40,366 bases of DNA from Clostridium sp. SM-530-WT-3G (GTDB lineage: Bacteria > Bacillota > Clostridia > Clostridiales > Clostridiaceae): contig NZ_JABAGC010000030.1 in the NCBI RefSeq assembly GCF_012843905.1, positions 1 to 40,366 of the forward strand, in the 5' to 3' direction. Positions 1-7,233 of the stretch are shown piece after piece (within the stretch, counting starts at the first letter, position 1; each line of letters begins with the position of its first letter). The translations under genes and the position numbers were made by a program. Below the pieces are notes generated by a model. The model was given only the letters and a program-made list of their open reading frames with translations. It ran no database searches and was not told the DNA's origin.

Positions 1-19
1 CTATTGAGTAATATTTCAC
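1..19 (-). CDS. Start of a probable MerR-family regulator (partial, runs off the left edge)
   Basis: A GTG at 19-17 on the minus strand opens V-K-Y-Y-S-I and then leaves the window. It has a strong ribosome site (GAGGTGAT, 32-25) and an extended -10 box (TGATATAAT, 47-39) just upstream, so a gene clearly starts here. The peptide K-Y-Y-S-I resembles the start of many MerR-family regulators, but six residues are far too few for a family call. The function is a guess; the start itself is fairly well supported. Confidence 0.4.
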
Positions 20-38
20 AACTTATCACCTCAATAAG

Positions 39-47
39 ATTATATCA
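39..47 (-). promoter_or_regulatory. Extended -10 promoter of the left-edge gene
   Basis: On the minus strand positions 47-39 read TGATATAAT, a perfect TATAAT with an upstream TG (extended -10). It lies 20 bases before the GTG start at 19, which leaves room for a very short leader with the GAGGTGAT ribosome site. No good -35 box is visible, which fits an extended -10 promoter. Confidence 0.5.
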
Positions 48-94
48 TAAATAGAAATATATTTTTATATATTTTTACAGATTATTTTTAACAG

Positions 95-613
95 TTAAAA
101 GCCTCCAATAGTAAATGGAGTATCATTGATACTAACAGTCTCAGGAATATGATTAGTATCGTACTTTGTTCCCATGACTATTCCCATTAATGCATCATCC
201 TTTAGAGTAGCTGCAGGTGCTAATAAAGCTAATTTACTAATTACATCTGGATAATACCCTGCAAGCATTCCTCCTACAACTCCACCTTGTGAATGACCTA
301 CAACATATATATCTGTTATAAAATCAAGTTTTCTAACATAATTTAAAATTGCCATAGCATCCTCAAGTTCATTTAAAATATCCATATCAACTAATTTACC
401 ATCACTTTTTCCATGGCCATTAAAATCAAATCTTATTACAGATATATTCTCTTTTAAAATTCTTGTAGCTATCTTGCTATATAATGAATCTTCTGTATAT
501 CCTAAATCTGCTAAAAATCCATGAAATATAATAGCTATAGGTCCTTTTTCATTACTAGCTCTTTCTAGTTTTCCTCTTAAAGTAATACCATCTCTTTGTA
601 ATTCAATGTCCAT
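95..613 (-). pseudogene. Alpha/beta hydrolase (cinnamoyl-esterase-like), C-terminally truncated
   Basis: The 172-residue product is the N-terminal two thirds of a serine hydrolase of the small clostridial alpha/beta-hydrolase esterase type. Visible landmarks are the oxyanion-loop H-G-F at about residue 30, the F-D-F-N-G-H-G strand at about residue 62 and the nucleophile elbow G-H-S-Q-G-G at about residue 106. Family members are usually about 245 residues and carry the catalytic Asp and His in the last third. Here translation stops right after the G-G-F segment, so both are missing. The 94 bases downstream hold no continuation in any frame and contain the promoter of the next gene, so this looks like a deletion rather than a simple nonsense mutation. 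Start: ATG with a GGGGAT ribosome site. Probably inactive as an esterase. Confidence 0.7.
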
Positions 614-717
614 ATTTTATCCCCATTTTCATCTAATAATTTTAAACAAATACATCTACAGATATGTTTCATAATATATTTTATAAAAATATTATAATTT
701 CTTTAAAAATTTCAACT

Positions 718-1332
718 TTAAATATAATAAAAAATAGCCTCAGCTAATTTTTTATGATTTTCTTCATTCATATGAATATCATCTATTTCTGAAGGCACTG
801 CATAATCTGCTGCATTCATAAACCCTACATCATAACGTCTGCATACATCTTCTATTGCTTTTCCTAGATACTTTGATTGGATAAAGCTATTTTCATTAAA
901 ATCTCCATATACCCCTTGCTTTTCTGCTATGTTTTCGCCAAGTAATATAGGTGATATAATAAGTATATTAGGAACATTAAAACCTTCCCATATATAAGGA
1001 TTTTTGATAATTTTAATATATTCGCTTATTCCATTTGCTATATATCCAGCACGACAGCTAAAAGTTGTTTTCAACTCATTTGTTCCAAGCATTATAATAA
1101 CTAAATCTATAGGCTTATGGCTCATTAATAGCATCTTTAAACTTTCAATACCACAAAGCTCTCTTTTTTGGGGGTCTATTGAAATAACTGTCCTTCCATT
1201 TAATCCTTCCTCAATTATTTCATCATCTGGACATAAACTTTGCAAAATCTTTGTCCACCTTTTCTTTTGACGTGAGCCATCTGCAGGATTATATCCCCAT
1301 GTGTTACTATCACCAATACATAAAATTTTCAT
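718..1332 (-). CDS. SGNH/GDSL-family esterase (lipase-like hydrolase)
   Basis: Encodes about 204 residues of an SGNH hydrolase, a fold used by esterases, acyltransferase-like lipases and carbohydrate deacetylases. Block I G-D-S-N-T-W is at about residue 7 and holds the nucleophile Ser. The oxyanion Asn lies in the block G-T-N-E-L, and a D-D-I-H motif near the C-terminus supplies the catalytic Asp and His. There is no signal peptide, so it is cytoplasmic. I chose the ATG at 1332 because GGGAGG lies five bases upstream and Met-Lys-Ile-Leu leads directly into block I; an upstream in-frame ATG would add nine residues without a good ribosome site. The substrate cannot be read from sequence. It lies upstream of the truncated hydrolase on the same strand, about 100 bases apart. 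Confidence 0.8.
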   Translation of the reverse strand: MKILCIGDSNTWGYNPADGSRQKKRWTKILQSLCPDDEIIEEGLNGRTVISIDPQKRELCGIESLKMLLMSHKPIDLVIIMLGTNELKTTFSCRAGYIANGISEYIKIIKNPYIWEGFNVPNILIISPILLGENIAEKQGVYGDFNENSFIQSKYLGKAIEDVCRRYDVGFMNAADYAVPSEIDDIHMNEENHKKLAEAIFYYI

Positions 1333-1546
1333 ATTAATCCTCCCTTGAACCATTAGCATTATAAACTAATATCACCTCTATCATGATATTGTTTTCATAT
1401 TATATTATATTTTATCAAACTCCCTATAGAAAATACAAATTAATTATGGATAATTTTACCTAAATATATTTTTTTATAGACACTTACTTACCTTTATGTT
1501 TATTTTAATTCTTTCATTATATAATACTGAAAAATTGAAATATAAA

Positions 1547-1586
1547 AAATCATATATCTAAGTTATAAAAACATGATATATGGTTT
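1547..1586 (-). terminator. Intrinsic terminator after the ferredoxin-nitroreductase gene
   Basis: Arms at 1575-1586 and 1547-1558 pair over 12 positions with one G-T wobble. On the minus strand they are followed by a T-rich run (TTTTTTATATTT). It lies 44 bases beyond the stop codon of the gene ending at 1630. Confidence 0.6.
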
Positions 1587-1629
1587 ATCTTATAGTATTC
1601 AATTATACAAATTTTATTTTAAAAAATAA

Positions 1630-2454
1630 TTACATTCTTACTACGTTTATTTCTTTTCTTGGTACAGTTCTCTTGTATTTAACTCTTGGGTAACCAACAA
1701 GCATACAAGCAACGAATTGTTCCCCTTCTTTTATTTGTAATAACTCACCTATCTTAGGATTATCAGCTAAAGCTCTTTCTAAGAATCCACTAAAGAATGT
1801 TCCAAGACCTAAAGCATCTATCATAAGTTCCATTTTTGATGCAGCTAAAGCTCCATTTATAACTCTATCTGCCTTTACTACTATCATTAAAGGTGCTTTA
1901 AAGAATAATCTATCTTCACCATCTGGATTTTCTAAGAAGTCTGTGTACATCTTCTTCCACATCTTTGCATATACAATATATGCTTGTGGAACACCTTCTT
2001 TATTCATAACTACATCTGCAACTGAATTTAAAGTTTCCAAAACCATCTTTCTAAGTTCTTGCATTTTATCTTTCACAACAACATAAGAAACAGCTTGCAT
2101 ATTGCTTCCAGTTTGGCTATACTTACCCGCTTCAAGAATCTTTTGTATTTTTTCTTCTTCTACTTCATCTTTTTTAAATAATCTTACACTTCTTCTAAAC
2201 TTCATGAAGTTCATTAATCTTTCTGGGGCTATATCGAAATCTTCTTTGTTATATTCCATAACTTCGTCCATTGAGTATTCTTTTTCATCATCACAAGATA
2301 CTGCGCCAGCTGGACAAATTGCAATACAGTGGCCACATCCTATACATGCTTCATTTTTTATATGAGCTTTTCCATTAACCATTTCTATATCGCTTACTAT
2401 ACAGTCTTGCGTACATAAAGTACATCCAATACATTTATCAGTATTTACTATCAT
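1630..2454 (-). CDS. Nitroreductase-family protein with N-terminal 2x[4Fe-4S] ferredoxin domain
   Basis: The 274-residue protein fuses a bacterial ferredoxin domain (residues about 1-60) to an FMN-dependent nitroreductase domain (about 85-274). The ferredoxin part has two clusters of the form C-x2-C-x2-C-x3-C: C-I-G-C-T-L-C-T-Q-D-C near residue 8 and C-I-G-C-G-H-C-I-A-I-C near residue 37. The nitroreductase part starts with the usual R-R-S-V-R motif near residue 88 and has a G-L-G-T-F-F-S-G segment typical of the FMN pocket. The fusion suggests that electrons from ferredoxin-type donors reach FMN directly, rather than from NAD(P)H; the acceptor is unknown. The start is supported by AAAGGAGAAAATTGAAATG. 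It is monocistronic by appearance, with a terminator downstream. Confidence 0.85.
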   Translation of the reverse strand: MIVNTDKCIGCTLCTQDCIVSDIEMVNGKAHIKNEACIGCGHCIAICPAGAVSCDDEKEYSMDEVMEYNKEDFDIAPERLMNFMKFRRSVRLFKKDEVEEEKIQKILEAGKYSQTGSNMQAVSYVVVKDKMQELRKMVLETLNSVADVVMNKEGVPQAYIVYAKMWKKMYTDFLENPDGEDRLFFKAPLMIVVKADRVINGALAASKMELMIDALGLGTFFSGFLERALADNPKIGELLQIKEGEQFVACMLVGYPRVKYKRTVPRKEINVVRM

Positions 2455-2612
2455 TTCAATTTTCTCCTTTGTTTAAAGTTATAAATAAATATTATTTATT
2501 CTCAACAACACTCTAATAATTATAGTACTATTAAGAAATATTTCAATGCTCATATTTCAGGAATTCATCCCTAAATATTGTAAACTAAATTATTGTGAAT
2601 GACACTAACTTT

Positions 2613-2640
2613 AATCCTATAACAAGTTTGTCATAGGGTT
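2613..2640. other. Short hairpin between the two oxidoreductase genes
   Basis: Arms 2613-2624 and 2629-2640 pair almost perfectly around a four-base loop. No clear T run follows on either strand, so termination is uncertain. A second AT-only inverted repeat lies at about 2661-2694. Both sit between the stop of the SagB-like gene (2727) and the start of the ferredoxin-nitroreductase (2454). Confidence 0.35.
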
Positions 2641-2726
2641 ATTATTATACTGAACAAACATTTATTATAAAGCAATGACAGCATTTTATAATAAATATTT
2701 TCTTATTTTTTATAAGATAACTAAAT

Positions 2727-3494
2727 TTATTCTTTTCTCTTCTTACCAATAGCAGCAAGATATATTACAAATTCCTCTTCTCCATCTAATTGTAACATCT
2801 CATCTACAGGCTTTTGATCATATATACCAATTGCACATACTCCTATATCTACTGATTCACCTGCAAGGTAAAGGTTCTGACATACATGTCCTACATCTAT
2901 TAATATTTTCTTATGAGCTGTAATATCAAATTTCCATTCAGATCTATAAGGTGTTGTACTCCATGCAAAAGTAACTGCTGCTTTTCTAGCAAAATTAGGT
3001 ACAAAAGGTTGTTCTAAAGTAATTGCATCTAGTCTTTCAGCAACATCTTCCATTGCCTCCATAAATAATAGCTTATGCTCCACTGGAAGATATCTATATA
3101 CTCCTCTTTCCAAACCTTCAACATTGTTTATAAACAAATAAGTCTCAAATGTATGAGTTGCTCCACTACATGGAACAGTTCTATAAGTTAATCCTAACTT
3201 ACTTGTTCCAATTATTCCTTGTGTTGCCCATAAAAGATATGATAATTCTTCAAGGCTTACTGGTTCTTCACTATAAAATCTAGTACTTCTTCTGTCCTTT
3301 ATACAATCAAAAATATTTGGTTTTTTTAAAACATTTTTGCTTACAGCAGGAAGGTCAATTATTATTGAATTTAATTCATAAGATTTAACTCTTTCAGGTT
3401 CAGGTTTTCCCTTCATTTTATCAGTTTTAATCTTTTTAAATTCGCTGAAATTAGATTTTAGAAAGTTTCTTTCTTTTTCGTATCTCTTCTTCAT
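2727..3494 (-). CDS. SagB/ThcOx-type nitroreductase-fold dehydrogenase
   Basis: Encodes 255 residues of the SagB/ThcOx branch of the nitroreductase superfamily, whose known members are FMN enzymes that oxidise azolines in peptide maturation or act as stand-alone reductases. Evidence is the R-R-S-T-R-F-Y motif near residue 88, the L-L-W-A-T-Q-G-I helix, the P-C-S-G-A-T-H-T-F segment, and the late G-V-C-A-I-G-I-Y-D-Q stretch. A lysine-rich N-terminal extension of about 60 residues precedes the domain. No SagC/SagD/YcaO-like cyclase or precursor peptide is nearby, so a role in RiPP synthesis is not supported; it is probably one of the common stand-alone clostridial forms. The start has AAAGGAGAAAGCGT directly upstream. 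Confidence 0.8.
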   Translation of the reverse strand: MKKRYEKERNFLKSNFSEFKKIKTDKMKGKPEPERVKSYELNSIIIDLPAVSKNVLKKPNIFDCIKDRRSTRFYSEEPVSLEELSYLLWATQGIIGTSKLGLTYRTVPCSGATHTFETYLFINNVEGLERGVYRYLPVEHKLLFMEAMEDVAERLDAITLEQPFVPNFARKAAVTFAWSTTPYRSEWKFDITAHKKILIDVGHVCQNLYLAGESVDIGVCAIGIYDQKPVDEMLQLDGEEEFVIYLAAIGKKRKE

Positions 3495-3587
3495 TACGCT
3501 TTCTCCTTTGTTATGTGTAAATAGATATAGTATACATACCTTTTCACTACCATTATCTCAAAAAAAACAAGTAAAATCTACATTATA

Positions 3588-3626
3588 AAAAGATAGATAA
3601 TCTTTTTTCAAAATCATCTATCTTTT
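3588..3626 (-). terminator. Terminator downstream of the xylanase gene
   Basis: Arms AAAAGATAGAT (3588-3598) and ATCTATCTTTT (3616-3626) pair perfectly over 11 bp. On the minus strand a run of T follows. It lies 29 bases beyond the xylanase stop codon. Confidence 0.7.
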
Positions 3627-3654
3627 AGTTAAACCATATTACATTTTTAATTTA

Positions 3655-5171
3655 CTATATACCTACTGGTTCAAATATCCATTGTTGATTTGCATATCCA
3701 CCGTAGCTCCATTGACATACATTAGTTCCATCTGAATTCTGACCATTAGCAATATCAATCATAAAGTTACCTAAACCGCTTTGTAATGTTATATATCCAT
3801 TACCTAGATTCTTAACATACCATTTTTGTCCTTGAACTCCAGTACCTGTTCCAATTTCAATGTTTTGCCCAGCTATTCCTGTATTATTTGTAACTTGAAG
3901 ATATTTTTGTGCATTAACATTTTTAATATAGTACCATCCATCTTTTACAGATACATTAGAATCATTTTGTATTGGATATTTAGGTGCTGGATTTTGTGGT
4001 TGTGATGATGAACCCATTACATCATAGTATGCTTGTAATACTGCATCATAAGCTTTTTTCTTTTGGTTAAAGTTTGAATATAAAAGTGGCTTTTCATCTT
4101 TACGCCATGAATTATTATCACATAATCCCCACCATACAAGAGCAGTTATTTTTGCACCTGCTTTCTTTTCTTCTAAGATAGCTTTCATTAAATCATAGTA
4201 ATATTGCGCTTGTACATTTTCATCTTTACATTCTAAATCTAATTCAGTTATTTGAATTTCAAATCCTGCTTTTCTAAATGCTGCTATAGTAGATTTATAG
4301 TTTGCTACAGTTGGAAAATCAGTAGACAAGTGAGATTGCATACCAATTCCTGCACATACTTTTCTTCCTGAATTTATAAAGTTAATTAAATCAATTATTT
4401 CATTAACTTCCATGTATGTGTTGTAGTCATTGTAGAATAATTTTACTTTATCAGTCATTTTGAAATATTCTAAAGTATCATAAGCATAATTAAATGCATC
4501 TTTTACAAACTGAGCTCTTGTACTAGGATTTCCATAAATATATTGCCATCCTGAATTTTTCGCATGTAAAAATTCATTGACAACATCCCATGCATACACA
4601 ATATCTGAATATTGGCTTGAGCATACATGTCCCATATAAGATTTGATGAAGAATTCCATTCTCTTGTTCATTACACTTGCATTTACATAACCTGCATTTT
4701 TATTATATCCAGTTCTAAAGAACCAGTCTGGAGTTTGAGAATGCCACACAAGAGTATGTGCACGTAATGCTAATCCATTATCATGACAAGTTTTTAAAAT
4801 CTTATCAACAGTTGAAAAATCTAAATCTGGAACTGTCTTTCTGGATAATTTTCTGGAATATAATATCCTTTTGCTCTTGCTTCATTTACAGATATAATTT
4901 TAGGTGACCATGCTCTTAAAATATAATCTGGTTTCATTTCATTACCAACAGCCATACTGTTGTATTCTTTTTTTGCATACTGAAGAATATTGGGATTTAG
5001 AATTTCATCAGATACACATGCTGTCCCAACCTTAGGAATTACATTTCCATAGGTGTTCACTAAATTTGCATTACTTGGAATAGATGCTGCATTCGCCTTG
5101 GATATTCCTGCTGTAAACACTAATGAAACAGCCATGACTGCAGACATTGCAAGACTTAATACTTTTTTCAC
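3655..5171 (-). pseudogene. Secreted GH10 endo-xylanase with C-terminal ricin-type carbohydrate-binding domain, frameshifted
   Basis: Two adjacent reading frames together make one glycoside hydrolase family 10 enzyme of about 505 residues. The first (5171-4821) has a signal peptide ending A-N-A-A and the N-terminal barrel strands (G-N-E-M-K-P-D). The second carries L-V-W-H-S-Q-T-P-D-W-F, the acid/base motif W-D-V-V-N-E and the nucleophile motif I-T-E-L-D, then a ricin/CBM13-like domain with Q-x-W motifs. Translating the other frame from about 4842 downwards gives T-V-P-D-L-D-F-S-T-V-D-K and runs straight into the second part, so one base is missing, most simply from the A run opposite 4838-4840. 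All GH10 landmarks survive in the DNA, which implies a recent loss or a sequencing error. If intact it would cleave beta-1,4-xylan outside the cell. Confidence 0.85.
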
Positions 5172-5202
5172 TTTGTTTCCCCCTTAATAAATAAATGTAT
5201 AA

Positions 5203-5238
5203 ATATAATTAATTAATCAAATATAATTAATTAATCAA
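5203..5238. repeat. Perfect 18-bp tandem repeat (two copies) upstream of the xylanase
   Basis: The 18-base unit ATATAATTAATTAATCAA occurs at 5203-5220 and again at 5221-5238, back to back and identical. It lies 32 bases upstream of the xylanase start codon, in the promoter or 5' untranslated region. It could be a duplicated operator or a replication slip. Confidence 0.6.
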
Positions 5239-5422
5239 ACTACAATTTAATATAAATTGTTAAGAATTCCCTGAATAAGCCTGATAAATTTATATATCAG
5301 CATTACTATTTTCCATTTTACTTTATAATTGTAATATATTTCCATAAACTATACAAAAAAATATATTAAACTCTTATTTTTTATCTTCTTTGGCTTCACT
5401 TAAATATAAATAATTAAATAAA

Positions 5423-5450
5423 AATAGACTATCCTCCTGGACAATCTATT
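5423..5450. terminator. Bidirectional terminator hairpin after the short nitroreductase gene
   Basis: Arms 5423-5434 and 5439-5450 form a 12-bp stem (two wobble pairs) with a TCCT loop. A T run follows on both strands: TTTTTTAT on plus, TTTTTATTTAA on minus. It sits 43 bases beyond the stop at 5493 and about 250 bases upstream of the xylanase start. The rest of 5172-5492 holds the tandem repeat listed separately and AT-rich DNA without a gene. Confidence 0.65.
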
Positions 5451-5492
5451 TTTTATAATTCCTAATAATATTTTAATGTTCTAAATATTAAC

Positions 5493-6038
5493 CTATTTAT
5501 CAAGGAAACGCATTATTTCATCAGCACTTTTTCTCTTTGATTGTGGTGCTTCATCTGGGTAACCATAAACAATAAGAGCAGCTACTGTTTCTTCTTCTGG
5601 TAAGTTTATAATTTTAGCAATTGATTCTTCATTAATTACTCCCATTATGCAAGTTCCAATACCTTTAGCATATGCAGCTAAACAGAATGTTTGGCAAGCT
5701 ATACCAGCATCAAATACTTCCCAAGTGTTATTTGCTGAACTTTCAATACCATATTGTTCTAGTTTACCACTTTTACCTTTTACAAAGCTTAATACTGCAA
5801 CACCTTTTGCATTCTTTAATGTATCCATGTTATATACGAAACCTTTAACAGCATCATTAGCTAATTTTTGAATAGTTTCTTCATCATCAATTAATGTATA
5901 TCTAGCTATTTGGTAATTTACCCATGATGGAGCCCATCTAGCTATATCAATGATTTCTTTCATAGTTTCTCTATCTACTTTTTCATCTTTAAATTTTCTT
6001 ATACTTCTTCTTTCTTTTATCATATCAATTGCGTCCAT
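5493..6038 (-). CDS. Nitroreductase-family FMN oxidoreductase
   Basis: A 181-residue protein, the usual length of a minimal nitroreductase domain. It begins M-D-A-I-D-M-I-K-E-R-R-S-I-R-K-F, the FMN-phosphate-binding arginine motif. It has the N-N-T-W-E-V-F-D-A-G-I-A segment and ends with G-Y-P-D-E-A-P-Q followed by a lysine/arginine-rich tail (K-R-K-S-A-D-E), all standard for the family. These enzymes use NAD(P)H and FMN to reduce nitroaromatics, quinones or enones; the physiological substrate is not predictable. A GAAGG ribosome site lies eight bases upstream and a good promoter is at 6118-6090. It lies downstream of the pfl genes but is separated from them by a terminator. Confidence 0.85.
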   Translation of the reverse strand: MDAIDMIKERRSIRKFKDEKVDRETMKEIIDIARWAPSWVNYQIARYTLIDDEETIQKLANDAVKGFVYNMDTLKNAKGVAVLSFVKGKSGKLEQYGIESSANNTWEVFDAGIACQTFCLAAYAKGIGTCIMGVINEESIAKIINLPEEETVAALIVYGYPDEAPQSKRKSADEIMRFLDK

Positions 6039-6089
6039 GTAAAAAAACCTTCTTTCTTTATCTTTTGTAATTATTTTTCCCTCAATATA

Positions 6090-6118
6090 ATTATATATCC
6101 TATCAACTTACTCAACAA
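6090..6118 (-). promoter_or_regulatory. Sigma-A-type promoter of the short nitroreductase
   Basis: On the minus strand -35 TTGTTG (6118-6113) and -10 TATAAT (6095-6090) are separated by exactly 17 bases. It lies about 50 bases upstream of the start codon at 6038. Confidence 0.65.
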
Positions 6119-6400
6119 GTACTGACATTATTATAAGTGTTTTTATTAGTATATAATCCTTAACCAATCACCAAAAATATTAAATTATATGAACTATTCT
6201 CTATTATATTTCGTAAGTAACAGTTTCTCCTTTAAATTTAAAAAATTGTTTACTTTCTACTACTGTGTTATTATCTCTTATAGGGAAACAAAAAACAAGT
6301 ATGATATTTTATGATACCAGTATCAGAAAGGATACCTATTAACTTTCAGTTATTAGTTAACAATGAACAGTTAACTAAAGAAAGTTTGTTAACTAAAAAA

Positions 6401-6434
6401 AACTAACGTCAACATTATTTTGTTGGCGTTAGTT
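6401..6434 (-). terminator. Terminator of the pflBA operon
   Basis: Arms AACTAACGTCAACA (6401-6414) and TGTTGGCGTTAGTT (6421-6434) form a 14-bp stem with one wobble pair and a six-base loop. On the minus strand eight T residues follow at 6402-6395. T residues also flank the other side, so it may work in both directions. Confidence 0.85.
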
Positions 6435-6459
6435 TTTTATTATATTCTATTAATATGAA

Positions 6460-7233
6460 CTATCTTGATAAATATCCAGTATATTCACTTGTATGAAGAA
6501 AATTATTGGCATTTTCTATTCTTTCCTTAGTAGGAGGTTGCACATCCTTTAAAGGATACTCTTTGCCAAGTTCTTCCCACTTAAATGTTCCAAGTGTATG
6601 ATATGGAAGCACTTCTACACGGTCTACATTGTTTAAAGTTTTTATAAATTTATCAAGTTCTATTAGATTTTCATCATTATCACTTCCACCTGGGACTAGC
6701 ACATGACGAATCCATATAGGCTTATTGATTTCTGATAAATATTTAGCCATATCAAGAATATTTGAATTACTCCATCCAGTAAGTATTTTATGCTTTTCTT
6801 CATTTATCTGCTTTATATCAAGCATTACAAGATCAGTTACCTTCATGAGTTCATTAAATTTACTAAAGAAAGGTTCTTCTCTTGTAAAAGGATTTCCTGA
6901 AGTATCAAGTGTAGTATGAATACCTTTGGCTTTAGCTTTTGTAAAGAATTCTATTAAGAAATCTATTTGAAGAAGAGGCTCACCACCACTTACAGTGATG
7001 CCGCCCCCCTTTTTCCAATAAGTTTTGTATCTTAAGGCTTGAGCTAATAACTCATCAGCAGTTTTTAGCTGTCCATCTTTCATTTCCCAAGTGTCCGGAT
7101 TATGGCAGAACTGGCATCTCATATGACAGCCCTTTAAGAAAACTATAAAGCGGACTCCTGGTCCATCAACAGATCCAAAACTCTCTATTGAATGAACTCT
7201 TCCAATTATTTTATCAGAATTAGATTCTTTCAT
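6460..7233 (-). CDS. pflA: Pyruvate formate-lyase activating enzyme (radical SAM)
   Basis: A radical S-adenosylmethionine enzyme that abstracts a hydrogen from the glycine of PflB to make the active glycyl radical. The iron-sulfur motif C-H-M-R-C-Q-F-C has the CxxxCxxC spacing (cysteines 36, 40 and 43 from this start). It is preceded by [18 protein letters not shown], diagnostic of PflA, and followed by H-N-P-D-T-W and the SAM-binding G-G-E-P. Length (257 residues) is slightly above the usual 245-250. I took the ATG at 7233, which overlaps the end of pflB by 14 bases; another in-frame ATG at 7254 adds seven residues. Neither has a strong ribosome site, so translational coupling to pflB is likely. 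Confidence 0.93.
   Translation of the reverse strand: MKESNSDKIIGRVHSIESFGSVDGPGVRFIVFLKGCHMRCQFCHNPDTWEMKDGQLKTADELLAQALRYKTYWKKGGGITVSGGEPLLQIDFLIEFFTKAKAKGIHTTLDTSGNPFTREEPFFSKFNELMKVTDLVMLDIKQINEEKHKILTGWSNSNILDMAKYLSEINKPIWIRHVLVPGGSDNDENLIELDKFIKTLNNVDRVEVLPYHTLGTFKWEELGKEYPLKDVQPPTKERIENANNFLHTSEYTGYLSR

Larger units (their letters stand above)
6039..6459. other. Intergenic region between pflA and the nitroreductase gene
   Basis: This stretch holds the nitroreductase promoter (6118-6090), three GTTAAC palindromes (6356-6361, 6370-6375, 6388-6393), a small inverted repeat GATACC-AGTATC near 6313-6324 and the pflA terminator (6401-6434). On the minus strand a stop-to-stop stretch, about 6308 to 6204, reads like the tail of a protein (F-P-I-R-D-N-N-T-V-V-E-S-K) but has no start codon. 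It may be a gene remnant. Confidence 0.4.

Noticed and set aside
2727..3494. RiPP (thiazole/oxazole peptide) biosynthesis cluster around the SagB-like gene
   Set aside because: There is no YcaO/SagD, no SagC, no transporter and no candidate precursor peptide nearby; the gene appears to stand alone.
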